64,000 nucleotides of DNA from Theocolax elegans (Eukaryota > Arthropoda > Insecta > Hymenoptera > Cerocephalidae): NCBI GenBank assembly GCA_026168455.1, contig CM047425.1:8530001-8594000 (forward strand). Reading direction: 5' to 3'. Below the pieces are notes generated by a model that saw nothing but the letters and a program-made list of their open reading frames with translations, was not told where the DNA came from and ran no database searches. Each line of letters starts with the position of its first letter. Position 1 is the first letter of the stretch. The position numbers and the translations under genes are program-made. This document shows positions 10,733 to 24,361 of the stretch, in pieces.

Positions 10733-13700
10733 CTCCTGGCATTATTATACCTCTTGGAGCCGAAGGGACATCTTTTATTCAAACCTCGAGAAATTTGAAA
10801 AATTCATGAATCACAGTGTATGATCAATGGGATTAACATTTTTTTTTTCGTGGAACTCGCACGCGAACTTTGAAATCCTTTTTATAGATTCGAAAATATC
10901 CATACGAACTTTGAGCTGGCTAATGTGAGTTTGATCTATACATTATAATATTTAGTTATATGCGTAGATAAATGTAACGAAACCACGTCAATCAAACGAG
11001 TAATCGATATCGGTAAAGTTATTTTAATTAAAAGTTAAATTACAGCAAGTGCAGATGATGTATAAAAAGCAAAAATTCTTAGGAAATTCAATGTTCGTAG
11101 TATTCTCTCTCGTCCGGACTTTATAAAGCAGAAAATTTTTCTCATCGAGCGTGATCGCGAAAAAAGCGATGCCTTCGCGTGAGTTACGAGGGTCAAGCGA
11201 TTTTCTCGGCGGTCAGAGGTGCTTTTCTCGCGGCGTATTAGAAATTTATCGCGTCGCTACGGTGAACGCGGTACCACCACGCTCTACAACAAGAAGAAGA
11301 ACCGGGATAAGGAAGAACCGCATTTTCTGTCTCTTATACTCTCCAGGTTTGAACCTATAGGTGGCATCGACTCGTCGTACGCTATCTTGATAAAACATCT
11401 CGCACGAATCGATTATCGCTCGTAAACTTCGTACTTTGAATTTAAACCAAATGAATGATACTTATACTCTAATGCAAAATATTTCTTTATCTTCTGTCTT
11501 AGTTACAACGTTTACTATACTAATCTACGTAATATTCGTCAAATTTAAAATCAATACGATATATTCGTATATTATATACCTTTAACTTTTCGACTAATAA
11601 CGGTCTATGTATATATATGTATGAGAAAATTCTTTACATAATATTTATTTTATGATGGAAATACGTATATATCCACGTATCTCTCTACGGGATTTCTTCG
11701 GATATTACAATATTCGTATTGTATTTTTATTGCACATTGGAAATGTTTCATTGCGGAACTGAAAGTTTGTACGCGTTGATTCACATTATAGTGCAGCCGA
11801 TTGAATAGACAGAATCAATAACTCAACGTTATTTCCCTTCTCTTCTTAATTTAAACTACACAAGAGAGTCAATTTTGATCCCCCTTTTTTTTCTCACGTG
11901 TCCAGTTTTCGGTCGTCGCTGGCGGTATATATACTAAGCGGCTTATGTCATTGCTCGTTGTCTTCGATTCAGTCCTCGAATACGGTTATATATCGCGTTG
12001 AAAGATGATTCATGCCTAGGTGCTTCGCTCGATTTAGTCTTTCACTATGGAATTAACCATTTTTACCGTTTTCTGGTTTTGATCCGGCACCTGCATCAGC
12101 CTGACCATTTCGAGAACGCGTTCATAAAGTAAGATAGTATTTATAGAAATCTTTTAAATTCCATTACAGTTAGAATGTTCCTGTGAAAAATCCTTTTTTC
12201 ATTCTGAGCAAATGATTTCAATTTTCAGCGTTACATAGATACAGCTTATTTTGAAGTTTATGTTCATTTTATGCAGCACAATGGTGTCAAGAGGCAAGTC
12301 AATGATTCCTGAATGATAAATCAAAAGGGAATACCAGTTTTTCAGTGCGGTTAAAAGTTAAACGAAAATAAAGTTAAAGAAAATAATGAAATAATGATTA
12401 AAGCCGAAATCAATACTATCGGTCATTCAGAGGAATTATTCAAGGACAAGAGTTGCCCTTCGATCGGTGGTAGAGCTTATCTCTGAAAGTCTCGGGGTGG
12501 CATAGCTATCACGCGAGAAAATATACGGGGTTTTCTTTTTCTCTTAAGATGTACGGAAAAGCGAAAGGAATCGGTAAGTCAAGGCATAATAAGAAAGAAG
12601 AAGGAGAGAACGAGATAGGATACTTCCTCGATAATTTATTGACCGAAGTAGCGAGTTCCAAGGACCCAGACCGGCGAGCGGTGAAACTCGATTAGACTTT
12701 GTCAGTTCGATGAGAAAACGGAAATTCAGTCGACCAAGCGGATTTCCCGGAGATGGTTTTCTCTCCCCACCACTCAGTCTTTATCGCGAGAGCGCGGGCG
12801 CGCGTTTTCCATCTCGCGACGTCTACTTCATCCATTGCCTTCTACGTCTTTTCCTCGGGTTCTCTCGAACGAATCGAATTGGTCGCTTTTTGCTCGGAGA
12901 CGATCCCTGCTCAGACCGCCCGGCGTATCTGGGTACTCGTTGGGTCGCGCCGGGGAATCAAAACTTCGTACTTTACGCGCCGCAGGGAAAAAACGTCCCG
13001 GAGACCTGATCGGATAATTTCGTTATTGCACGAACCTCCGTCGGTTTTGCCACGTCCGTACAATTGAGATGTTTTATCAGAGACGGAGTTTGCTTGTTCT
13101 CGATCTACCGGTCCCAGAGTCGACCAACTTCGAGATATATACCTATATATACATATATATATATACAGTATAGCGGTGAAAGCCTCCAGGTTTACACTTG
13201 GGACAACGTTTTGCAACCGTGATTAAACTTGGTGGTTAATCCAATAAAAATAATGTTTCTTTTGCTGGCAAGATATTTAATTAGTGATGTAAGCATTTTC
13301 ATGTATACATAATCATAGAGCGAAGGATGTGTAATATTTAAAAGTGAACGTTTTTAACGAATAGAAATGAATGTACATATATATATCCAAGTGTGCGTGA
13401 CTGTTAATTTAGTGTACGTGAACGTTAGATGAATCGTCGCGTAATTGTCGATCGAGAAACATAATCAATCAGAAGTCAGAAGGAAAGACGGGAAATATAT
13501 GTGCGCGCGAGTCATAATAAAGCCTGAGGTTAATTCGATAAAAATCGTAACGATCATTTTTAATATCGCATCAAGGAATGCTCATCGCAGCGATGGGCCA
13601 CACACGTGATCGCGTAGCAAAATACAAAAAGCTCGAAGAAGATCAGATCCGGCTCGGCAGAGTATAATTCGATTCACGCGCGCTCGACGCGGACTCGGAG

Positions 13701-14102
13701 CTCGTGTGCAGCCTGTGCACGAGACAGAGGAAGATCGCGTCTCCTGGGCAAATGGGCTTTTAATAACACAGCTTGGAAAAATCAATAGCGTGTAAGGTGC
13801 GGAGGGGCGCGAGCTAGCGGTATAACACCGCATCGTTTCCTCGTTAGTCCTAACTTGCGCGCACGTACACACAAACGCGAACCGTCTACTTGGCCAACTC
13901 AGTAATTCGAGCAACCGAAGCCTCTTCGCGTCATTAATCAAACGTCGATTTCTTTCACTTTTTTTCTTTGCTTTTTTTATTTTCCTTTTTTTCCTCCTTT
14001 TTTATTATTATTATTATTTCCTCGTAAGTTTTGTTGCAGCGATAAGAACTACATCGGTTAAGAGTCGCTGTGTCGCTTTCCCCTACCTTTCTACCCTCTT
14101 TG

Positions 14103-14106
<4 letters not shown>

Positions 14107-14142
<36 letters not shown>
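14107..14142. repeat. (CT)n microsatellite
   Basis: About seventeen CT units. Confidence 0.95.
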
Positions 14143-14146
<4 letters not shown>

Positions 14147-14331
14147 TCCCTGTCACTGTGTCTCTTTCTTCCTCTTTTTCTATAGTCTGTTGCTCGCGTT
14201 CGTTCAATCCCTCTCCACCTTTCGCTCGTCGCGTGAGGTTTTATCTGTTTTGCCCGCTCGGAGGCTCGACGTGCCTCGAGAAAAATCCATTTACCTTGCG
14301 GACGTGTTCCGAGCTTTGATTTGATTTCGCT

Positions 14332-14358
14332 TATATATATATATATATATATATATAT
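14332..14358. repeat. (TA)n microsatellite
   Basis: Thirteen TA units. Confidence 0.95.
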
Positions 14359-14926
14359 GCGTTTGTGTGTGTATGGGCGAATCCACACATATATATGGAC
14401 TCGGGTAGGGCAGCCGCAAGGAATTTAGTTATAAATAATGATGTTCGGAAAACAGTGAAATCGCGTAACTGTTTCTTGCTTCCCTTATATTCTCGACGCC
14501 TTTTGTTGTCTTTGGCTTTCATATTTTATCAAGTTTCTCTCGGTACAATAGTTCTGTGACTTAGTAAATTATTCGTAACGACTGTATACGTGTGCGTAAC
14601 TGCATTGAATTTAAATAATTGGAAAATTATTAAATTGATATTTTAAAAATATATGTTAATACAACAAATAATTATAGGTAATACATATTTAACGGATGAT
14701 CGTATTGTGATTATACATATATCTATATGTATAATTTTCGTATTCTCGAAGTTAATATAAAGATAATTAAAAGATTGCGAGTTTTGACAGTAAAATTGGT
14801 GCAATTTTTTTCGTAATATAAAGACACGTAAATAAACTGAGAACAAAGTAATTGAGGTTGAAAACGGCGTGCTACGGCAATAGAGTGAGAATAGGAATAT
14901 AAATGGTACACGAAACCAGAGCGTGA

Positions 14927-14942
14927 GCGCGCGCGCGCGCGC
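14927..14942. repeat. (GC)n tract
   Basis: Eight alternating GC units, a sequence able to adopt the left-handed Z form. Confidence 0.9.
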
Positions 14943-17920
14943 AAGCATCCAAAATAACCCAGCGAAGCAAGGTAAAAAGGAAAAGATAATGAGGAGAGTA
15001 TATGCGTTATGATTTTGCTGAAACGGTTTCGAATATGCAATCTTGTCCTGGAAGGAATATTACGGTATATATATATATGTATGTACCGATATACGTACAT
15101 GTACATAGGCAAAGGTACCTATGTAGAAAAACCGTGGTCGCGGCAAGAGATTATGCGCTATGGCGTGACACGCTCGGCATTACTGATTATAGATTAGAAC
15201 CTCAGGCCAAGAGAGAATAATGCCAGTCACCTAGCTAACCGATATAACGAACCCCAGAAGGTACCTGACTGCCTCTTTCAGCAAGGTCCTGATACGAGAA
15301 CGCGCCTATTTTTCTTTTTTTTTTCCTTTTTAAATGTTACGCGTCTCGATCAATATTATTGTTCCTCGCCACACGAACAATATATCCTACGAGTCGATAG
15401 ACCTTATGTGTGATTTTGTTTGTTTTTGAATAACGGCATGTACCCGCCTTCAATTAATTTTATGCCTATTTATGTTAACCCTCCGTTGAATTTCAAAAGT
15501 TTAATTACAACGTATATTTACTACAACGTTCCAGCATGCTCTAAATGTTTTACTTTTCTTTTCGATTGCTTGTAATATACTGAAAAGACTCGGTAAGTTA
15601 TTGTGTCGATACTTTTTATTATCATTAACATTGCGGTAAAATACAATTACAACTTAACGAGTACAAGATGTAGTTAATAATTACAGTTACCTTCATGAGT
15701 TGCTTCTTAGTTTTTTCATACTCGACTAAAATTAAGTGTAGAATTAATTTAAATTAATGACAGCTTTCTCGAATATTAACACTTTTAAGGGTAAAAATAG
15801 ATATGTTTCCTAAGCGTGGGGTTTGAGCTATATCTAACAGCTATATCTCGAGTTAATAATATTATATACGTATAAAATTGAAAAAGTTGGAAGCTTATTT
15901 TAACCCTGTTTTGTATTATCATGTAAAGTAGAATTTTCTAATGCGGAAAGTGGGCAGCGTCGTTAAGAAACAATTAGCAGCGTAATTGGATACAGTTAAT
16001 GGACAAGCCCTTGTTGCCTGCCACGTCGAAGGTTGACCACATCAGAGACGACCGCTAATTATACAACCGCATGAAAAAGCGCTCTTTCGTCCATTCACGG
16101 CGCCGTAAGTGTCGTTAATTCATCTGTCGTTTCCTTATTGTCGATCCAAGTGGTTGCAAACGCACTATGAATAAATTCGATTTCTCCATTTATTTTTTCT
16201 CCTCAATATTTTCCATGCTTTATAAATGCAATTGATTATCTTCATTGATTGTCCCTTATATATATATATAGATTTTTTTATATTGATTTTTATGTTTCAA
16301 ATTATTAATTGCCAAGGAAAATTTATTGCTATACGTAATGAATAATGCACTAGCATAAACGTATAATGTCACTTGGTTAGTCTCCTGCAGCTTGATATAT
16401 TCGGATGTCAAATTAATTGCGAATTAGTTTTTCGCACCTCTTTTTTGTCAACGCACAGCGTGGAATATTTTAGTGAAATTTGATCTTGCATCGTATATGC
16501 GTCTTGCCCAATGTTTAAGAAACGTATGGTTTTTCGAGACTAAAGAAGAACCTGAAAAGAGGTCCCGTCGTGGTTGGATATCAGTTTTACTCACAAAATA
16601 AATGATTCGCTCTCCAGTCTCGGCTAAAGAGGCTTGCGGTTAGACACAAAGAAAAACACGTAAAATTTTTCACACGTGCCTTTTAGAACCGCAAACAAAA
16701 ATATTTATCACGTTTTTGTAAGGTTACCAGCAAAATTAATTTTCAACCGAAAGCATAATGTCCTCTACTTTATAATTAAAGCAAAACTTTTTCAACGAAA
16801 CCATATCGAGACATTATTATTTCATCGTTTACCCAGTTATAGCTTTTGTTTGGTAACATTGTACCTTTAATTAAAAACAATTCTTATTTTTCACGTTAAT
16901 TAAATTGATATTTTAAATAATTTAAACGTTCAATCTTACGAAATCGGCTTTTTTTGTAATTTCTTTCCTCATTCCTTTATACAGCTAATTAGAATGCGAT
17001 TTCTTTGTAAATCTCCGGTCGAGTAGAATCGAGATATCGTTTAGTATTTAGCGTCGGTTCTTGACGACGCAAAATGTGCTCGCCCATTCCCCTTTTCCTT
17101 CTACGAGTCATTAGAATAATTTGGTCGGGTTCGAAAAAGGGGGATACACCAAGAACGAAGAAGATCACAGCTGGAGAGAAAGCCGGGAACGACCTTTAAG
17201 CGTACCAAACAATTCAGCGAGACCCTCGAGGCGACGAGGGAGGCACCCGCGCGTTTATTTCAAGTGCGATATTTGAATTTGGGATTTTGATTTGGAGAAT
17301 CGGATCCGCGCGCCTAGGAACTTGCCTTTACCTCCTAAGATTTTCATCCGATTACAGAAGATTGATTTCGGCCTCGTTTCGAGATCGCGTTTTCGTGACC
17401 CTACAAACTTCCCTCAACTTTTCCTTCTGATGCGCTTACACTAATGTGAGATTGGCAAAAAGTAAACACATACTTTTGCCTATAGCGTTCTTGCGTAATC
17501 TTCTTTTCAATTGCGGATAAATATTAGACTTTTGTCTTAAACTTCTATAACAACGCACATGTACACAATTTATGTACCTACGTATAAGATAAGTAATTCC
17601 TCGCCATGTAACAGTACAGGTTAATAAAAATTTATCGTAACAACAAATAGTGTATTAGAGAAGAGAAAAAGGTTTATTCAGTTTCGAATGAAACGAAGGG
17701 GGGAAGAGGAGACGAGAAAAAAGAAAGATTATAAAAGTGCGAAAGTTTAATAAGTGAAAGATCGAGAAAGCAAGGAAATGGTTGAAGGTTTATGATTCAT
17801 TGAAATATGATGGATAAATTGTGAATCATTTCGACAATAAAGCGTCGAAGTAGATAAAATAATAAACGGGTCGAGAGAGCCCGAGAGAAAAGTGATCGAA
17901 AAGGGCTGTATATATCTATA

Positions 17921-17942
17921 GAGAGAGGGAGAGAGAGAGATA
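17921..17942. repeat. (GA)n tract
   Basis: GA repeat with one GGG interruption. Confidence 0.9.
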
Positions 17943-18131
17943 GAATGAATGAGAGAGATGTGAGCGCATCTGGGACAAACGAGCCTCGGCTATCGCAATT
18001 TAATAATCCCTCGATTTTCTGATCGATTAGCCCCGTTCCGGCAGTGCAAAGGGGTGTAAAAGTCTCTAGCGCAGGTCGCTTGGCTTTAATATAGAGCGTC
18101 ATATTTTAGGCAGGGTATATACCCAACGAGA

Positions 18132-18157
18132 ACGACGACGACGACGACGACGACGAC
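18132..18157. repeat. (ACG)n microsatellite
   Basis: Eight to nine ACG units. Confidence 0.95.
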
Positions 18158-18326
18158 AACGATAATTCCAAGGCAGAGCCAAGCGAACGAGGAGAAGGAG
18201 GACGAGATTGTTATAACCACGGCTCCAAAGTCCGACGTTTATTCAACGAAGAAGCTTATGTGTATAGCGTAATCTCCTCCTTCTCTTAGGCCCTTTGTCT
18301 TCCAGCACAGCTGTGTAAGAACTCGC

Positions 18327-18370
18327 TCGCGCGCGCGCCACCGAAAGAGAGAGAGTGAGAGAGAGAGACA
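18327..18370. repeat. (CG)n followed by (GA)n
   Basis: About six CG units (18327-18338), then an imperfect GA tract (18345-18370). Confidence 0.85.
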
Positions 18371-19425
18371 GAGGATTCGGGAGAACACAAACTAGAGTGC
18401 GCAAGTTATATATACGGAGGAAGGGCATGCTCGAGATTCCACGCGGCCCCGTCATCGTAATTCATCGGGCCCCAACTACAGGAGATATACCTTTCTTTTG
18501 GCTATTTTCCTTCGGGAATCGCGGGCACGTGTGCTCGCGCCACCCCCATATCGACGCCCGAGTTTCCCATATTTTTCAAAAAGAGGTGCTCCAAGGCACG
18601 TCCGGAGTGGGGAGAGAAAACGGGCCAATCCCAGTTGCTTTTTTATGACTTTTGAAGGGATGACAGTTCGATTTCACGGCTTGAGAGAAATGGACTTTTC
18701 TCTCGCCTGCCCTGTTATTAATGGGCTCTACGTGGAAAATGCCCCTCCACCCCCACCCCACCCCTCTCTCCCTCTCGGTCCTCCTGCGTACATTTTCGAT
18801 TTTCCTTTTTCTCAAATAGTCGCGTTTCACGTACGCAACGCCTTCGGAGTTCAGATAACGTCGACCGTTCGCCGAGTTTCATTAATTTTGTTTCTTCCAC
18901 AAATCACTTAACCTCGATATATATATATAGGTGTGAGTATACACACACACACAAAGCTCCAACTTTTTCGCGTAGTAACTTAATTTTGAATCGTATAGAA
19001 ACTTGGATTCAATCTCTCCGAAATATTTATCATCCATTATTTATCACTACCAGCAGGACTACGTGGTATTCGCGCACCAAACACATTGGTGATGGTAAAT
19101 GTAGGTTAATTAATTAAGCGTTTTATATACGACCGTTACAAAGTAAGCGCATTATTACATCCATAAATTATGCGTTTACAAATTGACACATCGTTCGATT
19201 TGCAGTATCCTTTATCGATTTCTCGACGTCGTGCTCGACGAAATAATCAATAAAGTTAGACGAAAAGGCCGCACGCGTCAATTAGGCCGCGTGCATTGCC
19301 CATGTAAAACCTACTCGTCCGCAATTCGCGCCAAAGCACGTGTCGAAGTCATCCGGCAAATAAAAGTCCAAAGTGATTGCTCGCACGCTCGTGTACGGTT
19401 TCTCTCCCCTACGCATATATGAGAA

Positions 19426-19458
19426 TACACACACACACGCACACGCACACACACACAC
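19426..19458. repeat. (AC)n microsatellite
   Basis: AC dinucleotides with two GC interruptions. Confidence 0.9.
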
Positions 19459-22400
19459 CGACGACACTCTTGCGTCCGCGAACGCGCGCCAAGTGTATTA
19501 ATTCCTTACAAATCCGAGAACGCGTGCACGTCGCTCTTTTCTGTGCTCAACCAGCACATGTGGCTCGCGTGAACTACAAAAAAATGGGACCCCTCGCGCG
19601 TTATTCTAATGGAGTGCGCCTGAATGACAATAGTGAGTTGCCCTCGTTTTTTTTTTCTTTCCTTTCTTATTTGCTAGTTTTATATTGGGGTGAGATTCGC
19701 GCAAGTGCACCTATGCATATACAGCGTTGCTGTTCGTATTTGGAGTTGGATGTACTTATGTATATATATTTGATATAAAATTCTGATTTATTTGATTGGT
19801 TAAAATGCAGTATATAATATAACTAATTGTTAAGTACCTCGCTGTTATTACGCGTGATTTAGTATTAGAGCGTTGAGTATAGTAATTGATTAAAATGATG
19901 ATAATTCAGTATTCACTGAATAACAAAATTAATCTTTGTAATAACGAAGGTAACACATGGTTTCAATCGGTGATATACCTAAATATCGCTTGTTTTCACA
20001 GTCGATAAAAGAAATTAATTACTCGAATGAAGCTTTCTGTACACACCTCTGTAACAAAAGATAAAACAAAAACGCCTCGGATTTAACTCGGTTTCGCTTT
20101 CTTTTTTTTACAAGGCAAGTGTCGGAGAAGAATGGCATCAGCTGTGGCGCAAATCTACAAGCCAAAAAAAAAAGTGAAAGAGAATAATTAAGTGGCAGCG
20201 TCGGTGTATGGTGTGAAGTCGAAAAAATTATTGCGCAAGGAAGGGAAGGGTGCAGGAAAAGGGGGCTCGAAAGGGGTGTTGCGTCGATATATGGAACAAA
20301 GTACGCTGGTGCGACAGATGTAAGCACCACGTGCACCAGTGATCGTCGGGTTTGGCTAGCGCTGCACACAATGTGCTGCAAAGAGCGCGTGGAAAATGCA
20401 AAATGGTCTAATTGAGTAGTCGATGGGCGGGTTATAGGTAAAGCACACGTAATTCGCGCTGGGCGACGACTATTTCACCAGATCTCCGTACGAATATATA
20501 TATATACATATAAAATATACACAGACACGATCGAAGTACGCACGAGTGTATGTTAGAATTGAAACCGCTTGGTGAAAGGGCCCATTGTACGTAGAACCAC
20601 CGATGACTTGAAATATATTATATAGAAGCGGATATTGCAAAGCCCTGTATATATACTCTGTCATCCTCTTTAATCGAGCTTATAAAACTAAATCGCATCG
20701 TATACTTTCGACGCGATATTTATTTTATATATGCAAAAATTTCTAACTAGCGTGTGCTGTACTCGATCTACGCGTATATGACACCCGTAATTAGTTTTGT
20801 TTCCACCGAATTACTAAATTGAGATAGCAAGTTTACTTTACGTTAAAATATTTGTAATATTCTGGTTTTATTTATCTCTGCAAACACGTAAAATTTATAT
20901 GACAATTTCGTAAAAAGATGACAATGTTGTTTACTGAAAAAAATCTAATGTAACATTGACCCTCCGAGGTTGAATTCATGTACGAAAGCAGAGCAAGATT
21001 TAACGAGAGTAAGGGTAACGTTTCTTAAAAAAGGTTTTGATGAAACAAATACAACGTTATACCCACAATATATATATTATAATTGACAATGCCACCGAGC
21101 AAGAGTCTCGCACGCGCGTCACTCATCCGTGTCATTTTAACGAAGATTAAACAGTGGAGCGCGCGGCATTACACCCATTAACACTTATTTACTCTAATTT
21201 ATCTTCATTTTCGTTCGTCCGTTTTTGGTGCGGCGTCAGGCGCAACGTATACCTAAAATGTATAAAACCTGACCACCCGGTAATCTCTGTACAGTGGCCC
21301 TTTCCTATCATACGCTTTACCGGTTGCATTTTCGATTGTTTACCGCTATATATCTGCGAGCGCGAGTCAATGCGTCCAGACAGCCAATTTCGCAACGATG
21401 CTCGATGCCGTTCTCTAACAGCTTCGTTTCAACCTTTTATCGCACCACCACCGTACGCGTTTTCTCTTTTTATACGTTATTTCGATCCATTTAATTCGCC
21501 GATTACATTTTAATTTGTCGACTCGTCGATCATTTATGCGGTAATTGTATTTCAATGCACTGAAATAATTTTCACGCAGTGCGAGGTAACATTTTTATTC
21601 GATAATATTTCGATAGGATAATTATCAACGACCGTTTCATTAAAATACGAGTCGATACAACATTTCCCGATATAGTTATATATCTCTGACGATGTTGAAC
21701 TCTGTAAATCTATAAACTAAATGCCAAATAAGTTTCGTGAACATATGTAACTTTATTATATATCTCCAACTGCACGGGGGATAACTCTATATTTTCTATG
21801 TAAATATATATTTAAGTAACATAAGCTCAAGTAATAAACGTAGAAACTTGGAAGGAAGTAAATAGAAGATGAAAAAATAAGCGAAACGATATAAGTGTAC
21901 ATCTGAAGGGGTATCCAGCTTGTTAACGTTAGCTTACATTAAAGTTGTCTCAACATTAAAGCCAATGACGGGTAAAGCGAAGAAAAATAAAAAAGTATTA
22001 CTGGTTAGACGCGTTGAAGGGAAGGTTCGGTCATGGTAGTGGGGAGTGGATTGGAGAGGGGTGGCGGTGGGGAAGGGGAGGGGAGGTAAAAAGGTCTTGA
22101 AAAACATAAAAGTTATCTCGAAAAGTGTGGGCTAATACCTTAAGGGATGTATATATCGCGAGGTCCATTAGCGCGTGCCAGCGCGGATCTCGGAAGCCGC
22201 TAAATCGTCGGCAAATTGCCTCGTAAAAATGTATCGCCCGCGCTGCCTACTTCTTTCGCCTCTCGCGTTAGCTCACCGTTTTCAGGCCGCGTGCGCGCGC
22301 GCGCACGAGCGAGATAGCGAATACCTTTGCGAAAATTGCTCAGACCCGGCAATATCTTTCTCTCAGGCCGTAGGTTAAATAAAATTAAACCCAGAGCGTA

Positions 22401-23194
22401 GCTCGTACGGCTGTACCGCGGCCGCCCTCTCAAATCGAGAAAAATGACGTTGTGCCTTCCTCGGTACTTCCACTCCTCGAGCTACGAGCAAATAGTAACT
22501 GCTTCTTTTCCTTTTACGCTAGTATCTGCACTTGCTAGACACTCTCAACTCCCTCTCTTACTCCTCACTCCTCCTGCCCTTTCTATGTTTTTAACCTTTT
22601 TTTACCAAGGATAAACGTTATTCTGCGCTCTCGGAAATGTGCATGTCGAGCAGAAATTTAGATTTCTCTAAACGTAGACGCGTATAACCGTGATGTATGC
22701 TTATTTCGGTATTCTCTTTAATCTATCGAAAGATCTTATTAATTTGATAAATATATTATTATATATACGGAAAAATGAATATTAAGATGCAGGGAATATG
22801 ATCGGGAGTGAAATTAAATAATAAAAGATAAATGAACTCGTGTGAAATGATGAATAATTGAATCGTCGAGAGGATAACGCACGCACCAAGGCAGAGATTC
22901 CTCGTGTGGTGTGGAATCATTAACGACTTTGGTATATAGAGAGTGCGTATCTCGCGGTCACGGACATTCGGTTCTGTTTTTACTCGCCTGTCGATCGTCG
23001 ACACTTGGCTCAGCGATGATATGGCCCATTGAGAATCCATGCCGTCAAGGAAAAAAACTTTCTTCCTTCTCCCGTCCCCGCACTTACGAAGCGCTATTTT
23101 TGAGACGCTCGCGCGCCTTTTTACGCCCCGATCATTCTCCTTCGTGTGAGCGCGGGCTCCATCATTTGACGGCTGAGTGACAGCTGTGCGGTTC

Positions 23195-23208
23195 CTCTCT
23201 CTCTCTCT
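23195..23208. repeat. (CT)n short tract
   Basis: Seven CT units. Confidence 0.85.
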
Positions 23209-24320
23209 TCCACTCTCTCCATCTCGCGCGTCTGTCTTCACGCCCTTGCTGCAGCCTTCTTTTCATATCCTTCCCTCTTACCCGCCTCGATCTTTCAGAC
23301 GCTTCGAAGCGAATGAAGGAGGGAAGGGAGATGGAATCTGTTGGAGGAGAAAGGAATTTCGGAAATAAAACAAGTACAAAATAATTAGTTGTCGTGTCGC
23401 TTCTTTTACATCGATAGGATACTGATATACCGTTTACAAATATTTTTATTTTTTATTCAATAATTTAACGTCTATTTTAAATTGTTTAACGACTAGAATT
23501 AATTTGTATATAGACAGATGATGTAATGTAAATCAACAATTGCAATACCTAAAAAAGATTAGACAAATCAATTTAAATTAGTAAAAAATAATTGTTTCTC
23601 TATTAACTTTTTTAAAAAATCTTTCTATACAGTTATTGGAGTGCCGAATTCAAATTACAGGAATCTACACCTTTCAACCGAATAATTATATCTAAAATAT
23701 TGAATAAAAATCTGAAACAATTTTTGTACGGTAATTATTAATAATAAAAGACGTAAACGTACAATCCAAACTTATTATTTAAATTATCGATGCAATGATC
23801 TGATAAAACATGTCTGACGGCCTGGCATTTGAAATACGTTATTTTGTTTATAGAATATTATATAAAAAACTGATCATTTTTTGAGTCTATGTCCTTAAAT
23901 AAATTGTACATTATTCCAATCTTAATATATGTATATTATACGCAATGTAACAAAATGAAAATGGTAAAATAATTGATACAATAATTTTCATGAATATAAT
24001 TGGAGTTATATTTCTTATACGATTAATCAATAATACCGATAAAGATTTTATCGAGGCGAAACGACGGCAAAAAATGGTTCGAGAATAAAAGAAAAAAAAG
24101 CACTGCGCGAGTGAGTTTGATTTGTCTTTTTTTTCGGTTGCGTGCGTACGTGCGTGACTGGGTTCCTTTTCACGCTCGTGTACCTCCTTTCGCCGCGGGA
24201 TGGATCCAAAAAGCACGGGTTGTCGGAGCTCCCGCTCAGGTTTGCCGGGCGCGCGCAACCGTATATACCGCGAGTATGAATGAAGCTTTGTACAAAACTA
24301 CGCGGAGCGATGAGCCGTCT

Positions 24321-24361
24321 TCGTCGTCTGAGTCGCCGTCGTCGTCGTTGTCGTCGTCGTG
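24321..24361. repeat. (TCG)n imperfect tract
   Basis: TCG/GTC triplets with several substitutions. Confidence 0.9.

Larger units (their letters stand above)
9614..14106. other. Non-coding stretch between splice candidate 1 and a CT tract
   Basis: Holds GA tracts at 10041-10077 and 10189-10213 and a CT tract at 10711-10732. AT-rich at 11420-11780. Open frames overlapping the GA/CT tracts (for example 9993-10545 minus) are repeat-driven. No supported exon or RNA gene. Confidence 0.6.
14360..24320. other. Non-coding stretch with dispersed microsatellites
   Basis: Contains (GC)n at 14927-14942, an ACG triplet tract at 18132-18157, GA tracts at 17921-17942 and 18345-18370, CA at 19426-19458 and CT at 23195-23208. 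A less repetitive block at 15990-16110 ends with a GTAAGT donor at 16105 and has a short open frame closed by TAA, but its acceptor lacks a pyrimidine tract. AT-rich at 15300-15900 and 23400-24020. No supported gene. Confidence 0.6.
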
